DNA of 64,000 nt. Origin: Apostichopus japonicus. Lineage: Eukaryota; Echinodermata; Holothuroidea; Aspidochirotida; Stichopodidae. Made by a program: the position numbers and the translations under genes. The stretch spans positions 12,671,013 through 12,735,012 of the forward strand of contig NC_092577.1 in assembly GCF_037975245.1 (NCBI RefSeq), written 5' to 3'. Of this stretch, positions 51,780 through 63,705 are shown piece by piece. The notes beneath the pieces are model-generated. The model had not been told where the DNA came from and did no database searches. It saw only the letters and a program-made list of their open reading frames with translations. Within the stretch, counting starts at the first letter, position 1. Every line of letters starts with the position of its first letter.

Positions 51780-52820
51780 AAAAGGTCTAAATTTTTGCCC
51801 TAAACCACGGCAAGTTAACGCTCAGAAACTTCTTCTTGACCTACATATGTTCCATCGACGCTTAAGTCTCCGTAAAAACTTTTTGCCGACGAAAATGTCA
51901 ATAACACCACACAACAAACCAATGACTTGCATACCAATTGTAAGCCAAAAAGCTCGTGGAGTCAGCCCAAGGCCCAATTTGTGCCTCTTGAATCATTTAT
52001 TTTGGCAATTGAAGAGGGTGTTAAAACACAGACCTTTGCCCAGAGTTCCGCGACAATCTCAGCAAATCTGAGAGACAGGCTATCAATGAACTCCTGAAAT
52101 GCGCCGATGAGATTGTCATCAAGCCAGCCGACAAGGGTTCTGCAATTGTCGCTATGGGCAAACAATTCTAGAGAGAGGAAGCCAATAGACTACTCGGCAA
52201 CCCTCAACACTACAAACTTCTGGATTCTGATCCTACTCAAGAAATCACACAAAACATGGAAAGAGTCATCCAAAAGATAGTCTCTAACGGTTCCATTGAC
52301 CGCAAGTTAGGCCAAAACCTCCTTGAAAACGACACAAAATCTATTCGCTTTTATTTTCTGCCCAAAATTCACAAAGAAGGCAATCCTGGGAGGCCTATAA
52401 TATTTGGTAATGGAACAGCGACTGAAAAAAATTCCAAATTCGTGGACCTTCTCATCTAACCTCTTGTTTCGGCCCTACCGTCGTATGTGCAGGACACAAC
52501 GGATTTCATCCGGAAAATTGGAGAAATAAACAATCTTCCCCCATCTACTCTGTTAGTAACCTTGGAAGTGTCTTGAGTCATTATACACAAATATCTCTAA
52601 CGAAGAGGGCATTTCGGCCTGCCAAAAGCATTCAAACCGAAACGTGGCAAAACCCTCTCGAATGAAGAATTGGCCGAATTGATGCAACTTATTTTGACCA
52701 GCAATAATCTGGTATTTGGCTACAAACGCTACCTCCAAATTCACGGCACCGCGATGGGTACCAAAATGGCACCGTCTTTTGCCAACATCTTTATGGGAAA
52801 CTCCGAGAAAGAATTGTCAT
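51780..52820 (+). mobile_element. Penelope-like element RT fragment (unit 5)
   Basis: Copy of 42260-43300 with the same stops and the same truncation point; I see no differences in the coding segment. Confidence 0.8.
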
Positions 52821-53139
52821 CTCTTCTAGTTAGATATTTATTCTTCAGCATAAAACGTCACAGGCTTCCAAGATTGAAACTGGACCAACGTGTTTGTTTT
52901 CACTTGCTCACAGTTCAATATTGTCAAAATCTTAGACTTCATTATACCTTTAATCAAAAATCTTCAATTGTTTTTTATTGTTTATCATTAGTGGAAAATA
53001 TAAATATTAGGGTCTATTATAAATATTACAACATTAGACTTTAATTACATGTCAGTTGATGTTTTTTTGATACTAAGAAAATAATGCTCAACGGTTCGAT
53101 GAACCACGTAAGTTTCGTTTCAAAGTAACGCAATTAACA

Positions 53140-53480
53140 ATCTGAACTTTAAAGGCGATGAATTTTTTAGTTGCTTTAGGAATTGCTTACAAAAGTACAT
53201 CATCAACATGTTCCAGAATTGAAAATTGTTTTTCTCTAATACTCAATTATTGCTGGTACTTATTCTAACTGGGGGTGTGTGGGAAGGGGTGGTGCTGTTT
53301 ATGTTTTTGTTCTTTTCTAATTGTAAAGTTCTGTATTTTTTTCAGGGAGAGTCACTACCCGACAAGCCCTATAGGGTTTTCTAGTCCACTTCCTTTCACA
53401 CATTTTGTTTCTTATCTCCTTCTATGTTATAAACATCATACTTATGTTGTGATAGAACAAAAATAAATGAAATGAATGAA
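53140..53480 (+). mobile_element. 3' end of a non-LTR retrotransposon (unit 5)
   Basis: Duplicate of 43620-43960, including the ATGAATGAA tail. Confidence 0.6.
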
Positions 53481-53929
53481 CAGTGGACGTTTTCCAAATA
53501 TATTTGGCTGTAATGACATGGAAATATTATTAATAGGAAGATTTTCTGGGCGACAAAATAATGATAATGGAAATGTTCATGCAAATGTTAACTAAGGTTA
53601 AAATAGAAATGGGGATGGTTTAGCTGTGAATAATTTCAGTGTTGAGTAATGGGTAGGTTATGATGATATTGTTGTTACTATATATTCATTAACAGGCGGT
53701 ATAACAGTTTCATTATCAGCGAGATTTTGCGGAAATGTTATGGCATGTTGTTGCTGTCCTAAACAAAACATTACCGAACTTACGTATTTACTTGAGTGCC
53801 ACTCGTGCGAGTGAACTAATTGATATTAATTGATTATGCGTTTAATGATGTCATTACGAAAGTGATTGTTAATTGTTTAAGGTTACTAGCTATATATTCT
53901 GATATGAGCGATTGCAGTCAAGGGTGATA

Positions 53930-54184
53930 CAGGCGCGTAGCCAAGTGGGGGGGGGGGGGGGGCGAAGGGGGCGAACGCCCCCTTTTTGTATTGATTTATG
54001 ATATCGCTAGTGATTTCAAAATAAAAAATGCTTAGGCCTGGGAAGTGCCATTTCCAGCGATCTGGGAGGCATTTTCGGCCAACATTTTCTTGTGCGCTTC
54101 CCGCCACCTCATGGTGGCGCTACGCTTAGATAGTTGCCCTTCAAACTTCGCCACTCCCTTGGCAAATTCCTCGCTACGCCCCTG
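53930..54184. mobile_element. hAT-like MITE, 255 bp (unit 5)
   Basis: Duplicate of 44410-44664 with the same GGGTGATA target duplication, so the insertion predates the unit 4/5 duplication. Confidence 0.88.
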
Positions 54185-54538
54185 GGGTGATAGCGAAAGT
54201 TTAAATATGTATTTGTTTAAAAACAAACGAATGATTAAACTCTAGAGTATTGTACTTAAAATTTAATTAGGCCTATCAACTTAACACTTCTGATTGTACA
54301 TGGCTCTTTCATGATATGCTGATAATTTGCCACTCATTATGAAACTGTAGCAAACAGCAATTTCCCTATAGCAAAAACACAAAAGGAAATGGGATTACAG
54401 AACAATGACATTTAGAAATTATCTCCTAGGCTCCTCGATCATATACACCGAAGTCTTTATTGCTGCATATGTCGCTTCTCTACGCGCAGATTTTCATTTC
54501 GGTAATGTATTTGTTTTGTTTATTATATTCAATCTTCA

Positions 54539-54542
<4 letters not shown>

Positions 54543-54597
<55 letters not shown>

Positions 54598-54600
54598 TAT

Positions 54601-54639
<39 letters not shown>

Positions 54640-54699
54640 TGGTATTAAGCAGACCGACACACACATATATATATATATATAGATATTGATATATATATA

Positions 54700-54747
<48 letters not shown>
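54543..54747. repeat. (AT)n microsatellite (unit 5)
   Basis: Equivalent of 45020-45215 with altered tract lengths. Confidence 0.9.
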
Positions 54748-54755
<8 letters not shown>

Positions 54756-54774
54756 TGGTATTAAGCAGACCGAC

Positions 54775-55878
54775 ACACATATGTATATGGTCTTCCATTG
54801 TTTGTCATGTTTGGCATGTTTGTCCATTATGACACCGATGCTCTTTGCCACATCACTAGGCTCCACCTGATGGTCACCAATAATGATGCTTGGACACTGT
54901 ATCTTTCTGGCCAGATGCTTTGATGATATTAGAAGCACCCCAGTCTTTGAGTCATTCATTTTCAGGCATTTGTGTGACATCCATTGCCGAACTGAGGTTA
55001 TGCACTTCTCTAGACGGTGCACAGTGATAGTAATGTCATTGGGGTGGAACATAAGATAGAGACTCGAGTCGTCTGCATAGAAGTGATAGTCCATGTCCTG
55101 CGATCGAAGGAGCTGACCCAGTGAAGACGTGTATACCGTGAAGAGCACAGGCCCCAGGACCGAACCCTGGGCACGCCACATTCTAACGTCTGAGGGTCAG
55201 AAGAATCCTTTCCCAGGCACACAATCTGTAGGCGATCACTGAGGTATGATGTCATCCACTTTAAGGCGCTACTTTTAATACCAAGGTCACTGAGTATACT
55301 AAGAAGCTGGAGGTGGTCGACCGTATCAAAAGCGGCCGAAAGATCTAACAGAACCATCAGGCACGCTTTCTGACCTCCAAGAGCTACCATCACATTATTC
55401 TGAATGCGCACGAGGGCAGTCTCCTTGCTGTGGTGTTTCCTGTAGGCAGATTGATGAGTCTCCTGTAGACCATTGTGTTCAAGATAGGATGTGAGACGGG
55501 ATGACACTTTTTCTAGAATCTTTGATACAAATGGAAAGTTTGACACTGGCCTATAATTTAAGAGAACGGTAGGATCCAGCGAGAGTTTCTTAGTGAGTGG
55601 TGTCACATGGGCGAGCTTGAAAGCGGATGGTACATCGCCAGTTATGAGGGAGTTGTTCACAATAGTGCTGATAACTGGCAAGCTAGGTGTCACACACTGC
55701 TTAACTCCTTCATTCCCAATTGTGATCATATAATTGTCCCCCTGGGGGAAAATACTTTTCGCTTAGCTTCGATGAACATATCTCTGTGCACAGTAAGCCT
55801 GGTCTTTCGCCACAGCCGCTCACATTGCCTCCGCTGCTGCTTGGCCCCTCTTATCAGAGCCGTTTACCAGTCTGGCTG

Positions 55879-55882
<4 letters not shown>
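54775..55882 (-). mobile_element. CR1/L2-like non-LTR retrotransposon fragment (unit 5)
   Basis: Duplicate of 45240-46347, with the same one-base loss in the GVPQGS motif and only a few substitutions (for example HHSTETA to HHSKETA). Confidence 0.85.

Positions 55883-55953
<71 letters not shown>
55883..55953. repeat. (AT)n microsatellite (unit 5)
   Basis: TA run at the 5' end of the CR1/L2-like fragment, shorter than in unit 4. Confidence 0.92.
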
Positions 55954-55956
<3 letters not shown>

Positions 55957-56947
55957 TGATTAAAGAAAACCAGAGAAATAAGATATGACTCATAATTGAC
56001 AAATAAGGAGTAAAGTTTTAGGAAATAAATTTGGACCTTCGTCAGCAACACACACACACTAGCTTTGTTTAAAAGTGCCTTTTCATTATACGAAGTAGTC
56101 CTTTGGGCAAACAAGTACATTTTAAACTAGAAATGCCATTGTTAAAAAGTGCCTTTACAGTATTAAAAATTATAATAAGTATTGCCACAAGTGCCTAGTT
56201 GTTGGTAAATCCCTCAAATACTCTACTGGATTTGTGGAACAAAAATCTAGCAAAGTCACGTTCCCACTGCTCCTCGAGGTCTGTGGCCCAACTCCAGATT
56301 GCAAAATAGCCACCCCCCCCCCCCTCCCCACTCCCTCATTTTAACGGATTCGTCTACTGACGGGTCAAGATCTTTTTCAGGAGCGGTTAACTGTAAGGCA
56401 AAAGTTACAAATGTGTTTGTTTTATGATTTCTGAGGAGTAAATAAATACTAATACTTAATCATAAATTATGGTAGTAAAGTTGGATATTGCATAACATGT
56501 GGCAGGTGGCATGTTTTCAAACATACAAATTTGTAGAAATCGAAAAAAGGCAGAACAGCATATTTTTGTTTAGAGACGAAAAAAAAAGAAGCAGAATGAA
56601 TCTTTTTCATGTCAACTGAGTTACCAAAACCTATTTCAGTTAGACTAGTATATTTAGCTCTTAATAATGCCAAATTCCTCTACTCCTTTACTCATGTTCT
56701 ATGTGATTGGATGATTGATCCGTAGATATATCTATGTTATCTCTGCTAAAAAAGAACTTATTATAACAAATAATCGAATAATAACACGATGTCAAGACTT
56801 CTGTTTTCGTATCCATGAACAAATTTACAATAATCCTCAAAAATGATTATCATAAGTATGACGGCTTCACTTTCTGTTTTCTTTCAGAGCTGTTATTGAC
56901 CTTAAATTAAAGATATATCTTCAAACTGTATCATTAACAAGTCCACA

Positions 56948-57119
56948 ATGGAATCGAAAACGCAACTACTAAGCGACATTCAAAATCAACGCTATGACAA
57001 TCGACTACATGGCAACCAACGTGATCAACATTTATCTGTGTGTTTGAGTATTGTGATGTGGATCCTGGGCGTGGCTGAATGGAAATCGCCTATAATACCT
57101 ACGAGAGGACAAAGGCATG
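56948..57119 (+). CDS. Receptor-like gene copy E, coding exon 1
   Basis: Encodes the same residues as copy D as far as I can see (one codon differs, CTC to CTA in NRLHG). Same donor. Confidence 0.6.
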
Positions 57120-57249
57120 GTAAATATCGTCTTATGAGATATTATGTTAGATGATGCTAATTCCTCAATTTATAAAGATATATACATATATATAGATATA
57201 TAATGAATATATATAATGAATATATATAATGAATATATATATATATATA

Positions 57250-57428
57250 TGAGTAGGTTGGCGTCTATCTTGGCGCAGAGTGCTCTATGCCCATTGGACA
57301 GAGCGGAATATATGAGTTTCACGCTTTGTAGCGATCTTCAGACAACTCGGAGTTGTCTGAAGATCGCTACAAAGCGTGAAACTCCGAGTTACAACTACTA
57401 GTGTTCCACTAGTCTCATCTAGTATCAA
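57250..57428. repeat. Insert with a perfect 35-bp inverted repeat in the copy E intron
   Basis: Arms at 57314-57348 and 57350-57384 (start GAGTTTCACGCTTTGTAGCG) are perfect reverse complements separated by one G. The insert also holds GAGTAGGTTGGCGTC... to the left and a short CACTAG/CTAGT segment to the right, within (AT)n. Units 1 to 4 lack it. Confidence 0.9.
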
Positions 57429-57462
57429 CATATATATATATATGTATATATATATATAAATT

Positions 57463-57508
<46 letters not shown>

Positions 57509-57608
57509 TACTGTGATCCACATCCTAGAGTAAAGATCGTTCAGTCAGTCCGAATTTACCATATCTTAAGTTAGCGACAGAGATTGGGATGCGGGTTTCA
57601 TCTAACAG

Positions 57609-58408
57609 AATGTAGTTCTATTTCTCAAAGAGATAACTGGCAATGTCCACCTCAGAAATATCCCATTAATTATCCTTTTCCTTTTTATATTCTCTTTTCG
57701 ATCATAGGTCTAGCTACCTTCAAACGGAAACTGCAATACATATCCTCGATGGCTTTTCTGCTCCTGGTGATTGTTTCATCTCTGGCTTCCTTTGCGTTTT
57801 ATCTTTTCTGCTATTTTGGTAAATCCGATCATTTCCTTCGTTTCATATCGAATATGTGCTTTTGGCCATCCTTAATGTCAGTACAGATTATATGCCTAGC
57901 AGCCATCATCCACAAACTGATCAGAAATCGCCGAGAATTAACAAGTTTCAATTTATTTGACGAGTCAAGTTGTACCCAAAAATTTTCATGTTTTGAAAGA
58001 CCACAGATAAATTTGCGACTAGAATGCCAATATGCCCTCGAGAACCTTTCACTGTGTTCTCGAAATCTAAGCGGGTTTTTCTTCGGTGTATTTTGCTACT
58101 TTCTGTACCTTCAACGAGTCTTCATGGAACGCCAGGGTGACAGAGCAGCTGAATTTATATCCGAACATACCGACGATTTAGATAAATGCATCGAAAAGAC
58201 TCGTGCTTTCTTCAAGGAATACTTTGAGCTTCGATCGCTCATCTTACCCTGGTTTAGTTTCATTCTTTTCATGTTCATGTATTCTGCGAAAGAGATAGAG
58301 TTTTGGAAAAATCTGATGGCTTTTATCGATCAGTTACACCCAAATTCAAATAGTGATTTAATTGTCACTATCGTCTTCCCATTGGTTGGTTTCGCGACAG
58401 GCTTGTAA
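57609..58408 (+). pseudogene. Receptor-like membrane protein copy E, main exon with two in-frame deletions
   Basis: The acceptor is intact (CTAACAG). One deletion of 87 bp (29 codons) joins FERPQI to NLRLECQ and removes one membrane segment. A second of about 103 codons joins FSFILF to MFMYSAKE, removing two hydrophobic segments and the extracellular-type Cys/sequon loop. Both preserve the frame. A TTA-to-TAA-type change then stops translation at 58408, seven codons short of the family end. The product would be about 275 residues from this exon and could hardly fold as the parent does. Confidence 0.8.
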
Positions 58409-58550
58409 AGTGGTAAACATTTCTAACCTTGCCCCAAAAATCGCAGAAAAAAATGGCTTGAAAGAAATTATTATTTTTTCCTCAAATCTTTGATATCTAT
58501 AAGTGTATATATTTGGTGGTTTCTTTCTCTTCTATGCTATAAGTGAAGAG

Positions 58551-58703
<153 letters not shown>

Positions 58704-58708
58704 CATTC

Positions 58709-58740
<32 letters not shown>

Positions 58741-60021
58741 GCAAATATTTATAGAGCGCTTTATGCAAAGGCCTCAAAGCGCTTCAAACAAGTACACAAA
58801 TATGCAAAACAAATCACTGTAAATTTGGGAATAAATGTGTTTTTAAGAGACGCTTAAAACAGTCAACCGATGGTGCATTGCGAATTGAAGATGGTAGATT
58901 GTTCCAGAGATGAGGTGCAGCAGAGATGAAGGCTCTTTCTCCATAAAACTTTGTGTTTGGGGTATGGCTGCATGGTGGTAAGAAGACACTTTGTAGACGA
59001 GCGAAGTTGGCGTTGAGGATGATACTGAGGAATTAAATTTGTAATGTAACCAAGGGCAAGGGAGTGTTGTGATTTGTACGTTAAGAGGAGGAGCTTATAA
59101 ATTGACCGATGTTTTACTGGAAGCCAATGGAGTGATTGAAGCACTGGAGACATGTGATCATGACGCGATGAACATGATATTAACCGGGCAGCAGAATTCT
59201 GAACAGTTTGAAGTTTTTTCAGTGTAGAGTCAGGAAGGCCAAATAAAAGGGAGTTACAGTAGACAAGCCTGGGCATTATCAAGGAACATACAAGTTTTGT
59301 AGTAATATCTTTGGTTAAAAACTTCCGTATCCGGCTGATCTTCCGTACGGCGTTGTATGATGATTTGCAAACAGCATTGACCTGTTGTTTAATGCTTAGA
59401 TGGGGATCCAGTACAACTCCTAGACTTTTGACGTGCGTGGACGGAGTGATGGTAGTCTGATCAATTTTGACTGAAATAGATTTGATTGTTGTGGATTTAA
59501 ATTGCGAGGTAGCATGGAGGATTTCAGTCTTTGAGTCATTGATAAAAAGATTGTTTGATATAGCCCATGATTTTACATCAGCAATACAGTTTTGGATTTT
59601 TCGAATAGCATCGGAACAATGATCAGGATGGAAAGATGTGAATAACTGAATGTCATCAGCATAAATAACAGTTTGCATATTAGCTGAAATGATTAAATCA
59701 TGCAATGGAGCTACATACAAGGTGTAAAGTAACGGCCCCAGAACTGAGCCTTGTGGGACTCCAGTTGCAAGCGTAACATCCTTTGACAGATTTTGATCCA
59801 CAATAACACATTGGGTACGGTTTGCTAAGTATGATTTCATCCAATACAATGGGACTCCATCAACACCATATCTTTCATGCAAACGTGTTAAAAGTGTTTG
59901 GTGATTAATTGTGTCGAAGGCGGATGAGAAATCCAACAGGACTAGTAAAGCATCTTTACGCTCATCAAGGGCACAGAGAAGGCTATTCTGCACATAAAGT
60001 TGAGCAGTTTCTGTGCTGTAA
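58709..60021 (-). mobile_element. CR1/L2-like non-LTR retrotransposon, 5'-truncated, intact RT-to-C-terminus frame
   Basis: Minus strand frame of 376 codons from 59993 to 58863, open a little further to about 60021 (YSTETAQLYVQN). Motifs: LLVLLDFSSAFDTINHQTLL (RT block A), SYLANRTQCV, GVPQGSVLGPLLYTLYV, the catalytic VIYADDIQLFTSF, SLGVVLDPHLS, MPRLVYCNSLLFGLP, then a conserved C-terminal region (LQSLHWLPVKHR, YKLLLLTYKS). The 3' UTR contains GAAGCGCTTTGAGGCC and GCGCTCTATAAATATT and ends in (ATT)n at 58709-58740, as in L2/CR1-type elements. The lack of stops suggests a fairly young insertion, 5'-truncated in an AT-rich tract. The endonuclease is absent, so it cannot move on its own. Confidence 0.9.
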
Positions 60022-60035
60022 TTTATTTAATTTAT

Positions 60036-60340
60036 TTAATATATATATATATATATATATAAATATTTATAAAAAAAAAATATATATAAATAAATAAATA
60101 TATATATATATATACATATACATATTATATATAAATATATTTATATATACACATATATATACATATATATGTATATATTTATATATATTTATACATATAT
60201 ATATACATATTTATATATATATATATTTATAAAAATATATATATAAATAAATAAATATATATAAATAAATAATATATAAATAAATGCATATATATATATA
60301 TATATATATATGTATAAATAAATAAATATATATATATAGC
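60036..60340. repeat. AT-rich simple-repeat region
   Basis: Mixed (AT)n, AAATAAATAAAT and TATATATTTATA repeats with no unique sequence. Confidence 0.9.
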
Positions 60341-62058
60341 TCCGAAAACCATTGCGTGAGCTGTAAAAAATATCACGGATTGCGAATACATTGAATCATT
60401 GGATTGTGTTGTTATTGCAAAATCTCGACATTTCAGGAAATAAGTTCGCATTTTCCCCTCCTTCAAAAATGTTAATGAAATAGCAGGAAAAAGAGAAGTA
60501 AAACTAAGTCGACATACAAAGAATATTGTGTTTTGCACCTACGAAGTATCTTCTACTCTTCGGTCCTCTTGAAGACTTTTCAAACACTTGAACAAAGTTA
60601 ACTCAAGTGAAAAATTAATATAAGAAATATTTATGTTTTTTCACATGATTTGAATTATGTTTTGTCGTATGATCACATAAGCTACAGTTTATTTCATGCT
60701 TTGTTGAAAGATGGCAAGTTACTGGCAGACTGACGATAGGTCAACTAATATTTTGTGTTTTCAGAGCAAGATATCTTCTTCCTATGCCATCCTTACAATT
60801 TGTTTTATTTTACATATAAAGTTCTACTTATTTCATTGCAAATTGCATGCCATTGCGCCGTATATTGAATTTAAATTCACCCTTCATGTTGAGTATTGCA
60901 TCTTTTATGAGACTGATATAGAATACAAAACGGGCGCATCCATTACTTAGATTTGAAAGATGCTTTCTCTGCGTGCGAGAATCTTTCTGATTTCACCTAT
61001 CATTAACCTAACATGTTGCTTTAAGACACTGTTAATTTTCTCCCTTTATTTGTAAGACAATTTTGCTTGGTATATAGTTATAAGTCATATTTCAATTTAT
61101 CTTATGTATAAACTTACCTGGATGGTTTGATCAATAAATTAAAAAAAAAATGGTCAACTAATACTCGATTCAGACTGATACTATATGTACCCAAATGTAC
61201 AAATCAATTGAAAACACAATGGTGTCTCTACTTTGTAGGTATACACTTCACTTGATGCAATGACTGACTTACTAAGTATACTTACTGAAGGTTGAAGTGA
61301 CGTTCATATTTCCTCCAAATGGTAGTGAATAGTTACACATCTCTCTTTTATGAGATAGTGAACGATATTTTAATCTCTAGAGGTTAATATAGGTAAATGA
61401 ACGGATCAGCAAACCTAAGAAGAGCATCACAATGCAATAAACCACACCTAGATTTTTCAGTGCAATGCTTATATCAGTTGTTTAGAAATTTCAAGATTTT
61501 GACAGCAGCCACATTTGACATTACACATAGTCAGAAATAGACACTGTATTGTTCTAAAGGAATTGTATCTTCTGAAAAAAAAAAATCTTGACTACCACGG
61601 AAAACAAATCATTGCCTTCAAATAGAACATTTAACATCGCTGTGCTTTTTCCATCTCATTTATTGGCTCACATACGTATAATTGTCAATACAAATTTTAT
61701 TTGTGACTTACAGGATTGGCCATTAAAATGAATACTTTATATCAAATATACTTGACTGAAAATGATTGTTCTTGTATTACTTCATTTCGGAACTACGTAT
61801 GCATTACGTATATTGATAACTGTGGTGGCATTGAAATTATAAATTGAAGTAAAAGTACTACAAAGCTAATGTCGGAGGCATTATCGGTGGCAAAATGACC
61901 AGTTGCGAGAGATTACTGTAACAGATAATATTTCACCTGCTGAATTATGCAAACCCTTGTGTAGTAATTAGAAAATGTTTTAAAACACTATAAACGCTAG
62001 CATTTCATTAGCAAAACTTTTCTGTTCAGTGTATACAATCTTTAAACGCAAGTGAAGA
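60341..62058. other. Unique sequence, no gene recognised
   Basis: About 1.7 kb not related to the array units. The longest frames are a 79-codon plus frame (60711-60950) and a 103-codon minus frame that runs into the AT repeats. Neither has a recognisable domain, and I do not call them genes. Confidence 0.5.
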
Positions 62059-62410
62059 ATTATCAAATAAGGAAGGCCTTTATCGGCCATGGATTTATCA
62101 AATATGAAGGAAGGCCTTTATCAGCCATAATATTATCAACTAAGAAGGACGGCCTTTATCAGCGATGATATTATCAAATATGGAGGAAGGCCTTTATCAG
62201 CCATGATATTATCAAATATGGAGGAAGGCCTTTATCAGCCATGATATTATCAACTAAGAAGGACGGCCTTTATCAGCCATGGAATTAACAAACATGAAGG
62301 AAGGACTTTATCAGCCATGGAATTAACAAACATGAAGGAAGGCCTTTATCAGCCATGGAATTATCAAATATGAAGGAAGACCTTTATCAGCCATGATATT
62401 GACAAATATG
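62059..62410. repeat. 38-bp minisatellite, about 9 copies
   Basis: Unit of the form ATTATCAAATATGAAGGA + AGGCCTTTATCAGCCATGAT repeated head to tail. At least three variants occur (TCAAATATGG, TCAACTAAGAAGGACGG, AACAAACATG) in a partly ordered sequence. It lies about 50 bp beyond the stop codon of the protease gene. Confidence 0.93.
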
Positions 62411-62462
62411 TCAAATAACTGTTGCTTATTGCAGTCACTCCTTATCTTTTGATACAGAAGCG

Positions 62463-62621
62463 TTAGTATATGATTTCATTAATCCAACTCAGGTAGGCGA
62501 ATACCCGCGTGTAGACTCCTGGATGATTTTGTTCCGCACAGCCAATGCCCCAGCTCACTATGCCTATGACTTCAAAGGCACCGAGTTCATTCTCCACCAC
62601 GACTGGACCACCGCTATCACC
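62463..62621 (-). CDS. Trypsin-like serine protease, last exon (catalytic Ser)
   Basis: Minus strand. The acceptor TATCGTCAG at 62630-62622 is followed by [20 protein letters not shown], then [20 protein letters not shown], and the terminal helix [12 protein letters not shown] before TAA. GDSGGP holds the nucleophilic Ser195, SWG the substrate-backbone strand (214-216), and GVYTRV the usual Gly226 region. The exon starts in phase 0, matching the end of the previous exon (DSCQ). Length and end match a normal S1 C-terminus. A plus-strand 90-codon frame over the same bases is a shadow. Confidence 0.9.
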   Translation of the reverse strand, partial: GDSGGPVVVENELGAFEVIGIVSWGIGCAEQNHPGVYTRVFAYLSWINEIIY

Positions 62622-63215
62622 CTGACGATAGAAGGAAATGTTAGATTATATGTTGATGGAAGCACTTATATCAAAGTAGGTTCAGACACTTGTCAGGATT
62701 TCTCGGGGGCTTGTTTCTTCTCTACTCAACTTGGAAGTATAAGCTATTGCCAACGTTCTGGTCAAGCTGTTTCATATAGGGTCGAAGGAACATAGGAATA
62801 GGGGAGTAGAAGAAGCAAACTTATAAGTATGTTGGAAAGGCAAACTGACATACTTAGACTGATTAAATATGCTATTGGTGAATGATGGCATTTGGCTTAC
62901 AGAAAAGTTTATTGTAATCTTGGACCTCTTCTTTAAACATACCAAACCAAACAAACCTGACCAAGTGCATGGTAACAACGTGAAGTTTTTATTTTATTTA
63001 GATCTTGATATGTAGTATATATTGACTCAAGAAAGGTTGTAGCCATAAGATAACACAAATGATAAAATTTGAGTAATCAGCATAGTAGATTGCATGTTGA
63101 ATTGCTTTGTACAAATCAACGAGTACAACTTCGAGGACAGCTTAGTATCTAAGCTAAGATGCTAGTGTGAGGATAGACTCACCGTATAGTAACGACGATA
63201 ACATATAAATCTTAC
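62622..63215 (-). other. Intron between the last two protease exons
   Basis: 594 bp with GT...AG ends on the minus strand (GTAAGA at 63215, CGTCAG at 62622). No other feature is seen in it. Confidence 0.85.
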
Positions 63216-63364
63216 CTGACAGGAATCTTTGCCACCTTCTGGTAATCCTGCGCAGAACATACAACATTCTATGACATAGCCTTCATACCATCCAGGTTGA
63301 TTACAAGTAGCCGTACTGATTATTGGCACACTGATCTCCTGTAATATTTCATCTTTGGTAGATA
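63216..63364 (-). CDS. Trypsin-like serine protease, penultimate exon
   Basis: Minus strand between acceptor CCTTGCAG and donor CAG/GTAAGA. It encodes (V)STKDEILQEISVPIISTA, then TCNQPGWYEGYVIECCMFC, then AGLPEGGKDSCQ. The Asp of KDSCQ is the S1-pocket residue 189, which predicts cleavage after Arg or Lys. The LQEISVPIIS strand and CAG segment are typical of secreted S1 proteases. A doubled cysteine (ECCMFCAG) is unusual. 149 bp; the split Val codon joins the upstream exon's last G. Confidence 0.9.
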
Positions 63365-63705
63365 CTGCAAGGAATTGAAAGAAGAAGATCGTCACATCAT
63401 TTTACAAATATTTTTGTGTTATTGTGCCATCATAATTAAATCCCCAACACGCAAAAAAAAACAAAAACAACAACAAACATGCAGGACGGAAACCTATTAA
63501 CTAGCATATTGCAGTCTGCGATAAGATATTAAGTTGGTCTATATGACAAGATAGGCCGACAGAGATGGGTCATAAAGCACTATTAAAAGGTTTACCGAAA
63601 GCAATTATTATTGTTATTATCCTCTTCTCTCTCACTGTAAATTAGAAGGAGGCTTTTACACAAACAAATCATCATGCCAAAGTTATACGAAAACTATCAA
63701 AGTAC
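63365..63705 (-). other. Intron upstream of the penultimate protease exon
   Basis: 341 bp, GTACTTTG to TTGCAG on the minus strand, with an A-rich tract at about 63453-63478. No gene. Confidence 0.85.

Larger units (their letters stand above)
49700..58550 (+). repeat. Tandem array unit 5 (contains receptor-like gene copy E)
   Basis: Nearly identical to unit 4 from about 50600 to 57180, with an offset of 9515-9534 bp that changes only at microsatellites. Homology to the other units ends at the (AT)n tract near 58550. Near 50090-50340 a block of about 180 bp (GTGGATAGAGAAGAAAAACTACCG) is duplicated. Confidence 0.85.

Noticed and set aside
60711-60950. 79-codon plus-strand frame in the unique region
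   Set aside because: No motif, no splice context or conservation to support it; length is expected by chance.
62523-62795. 90-codon plus-strand frame
   Set aside because: Antisense shadow of the last protease exon.
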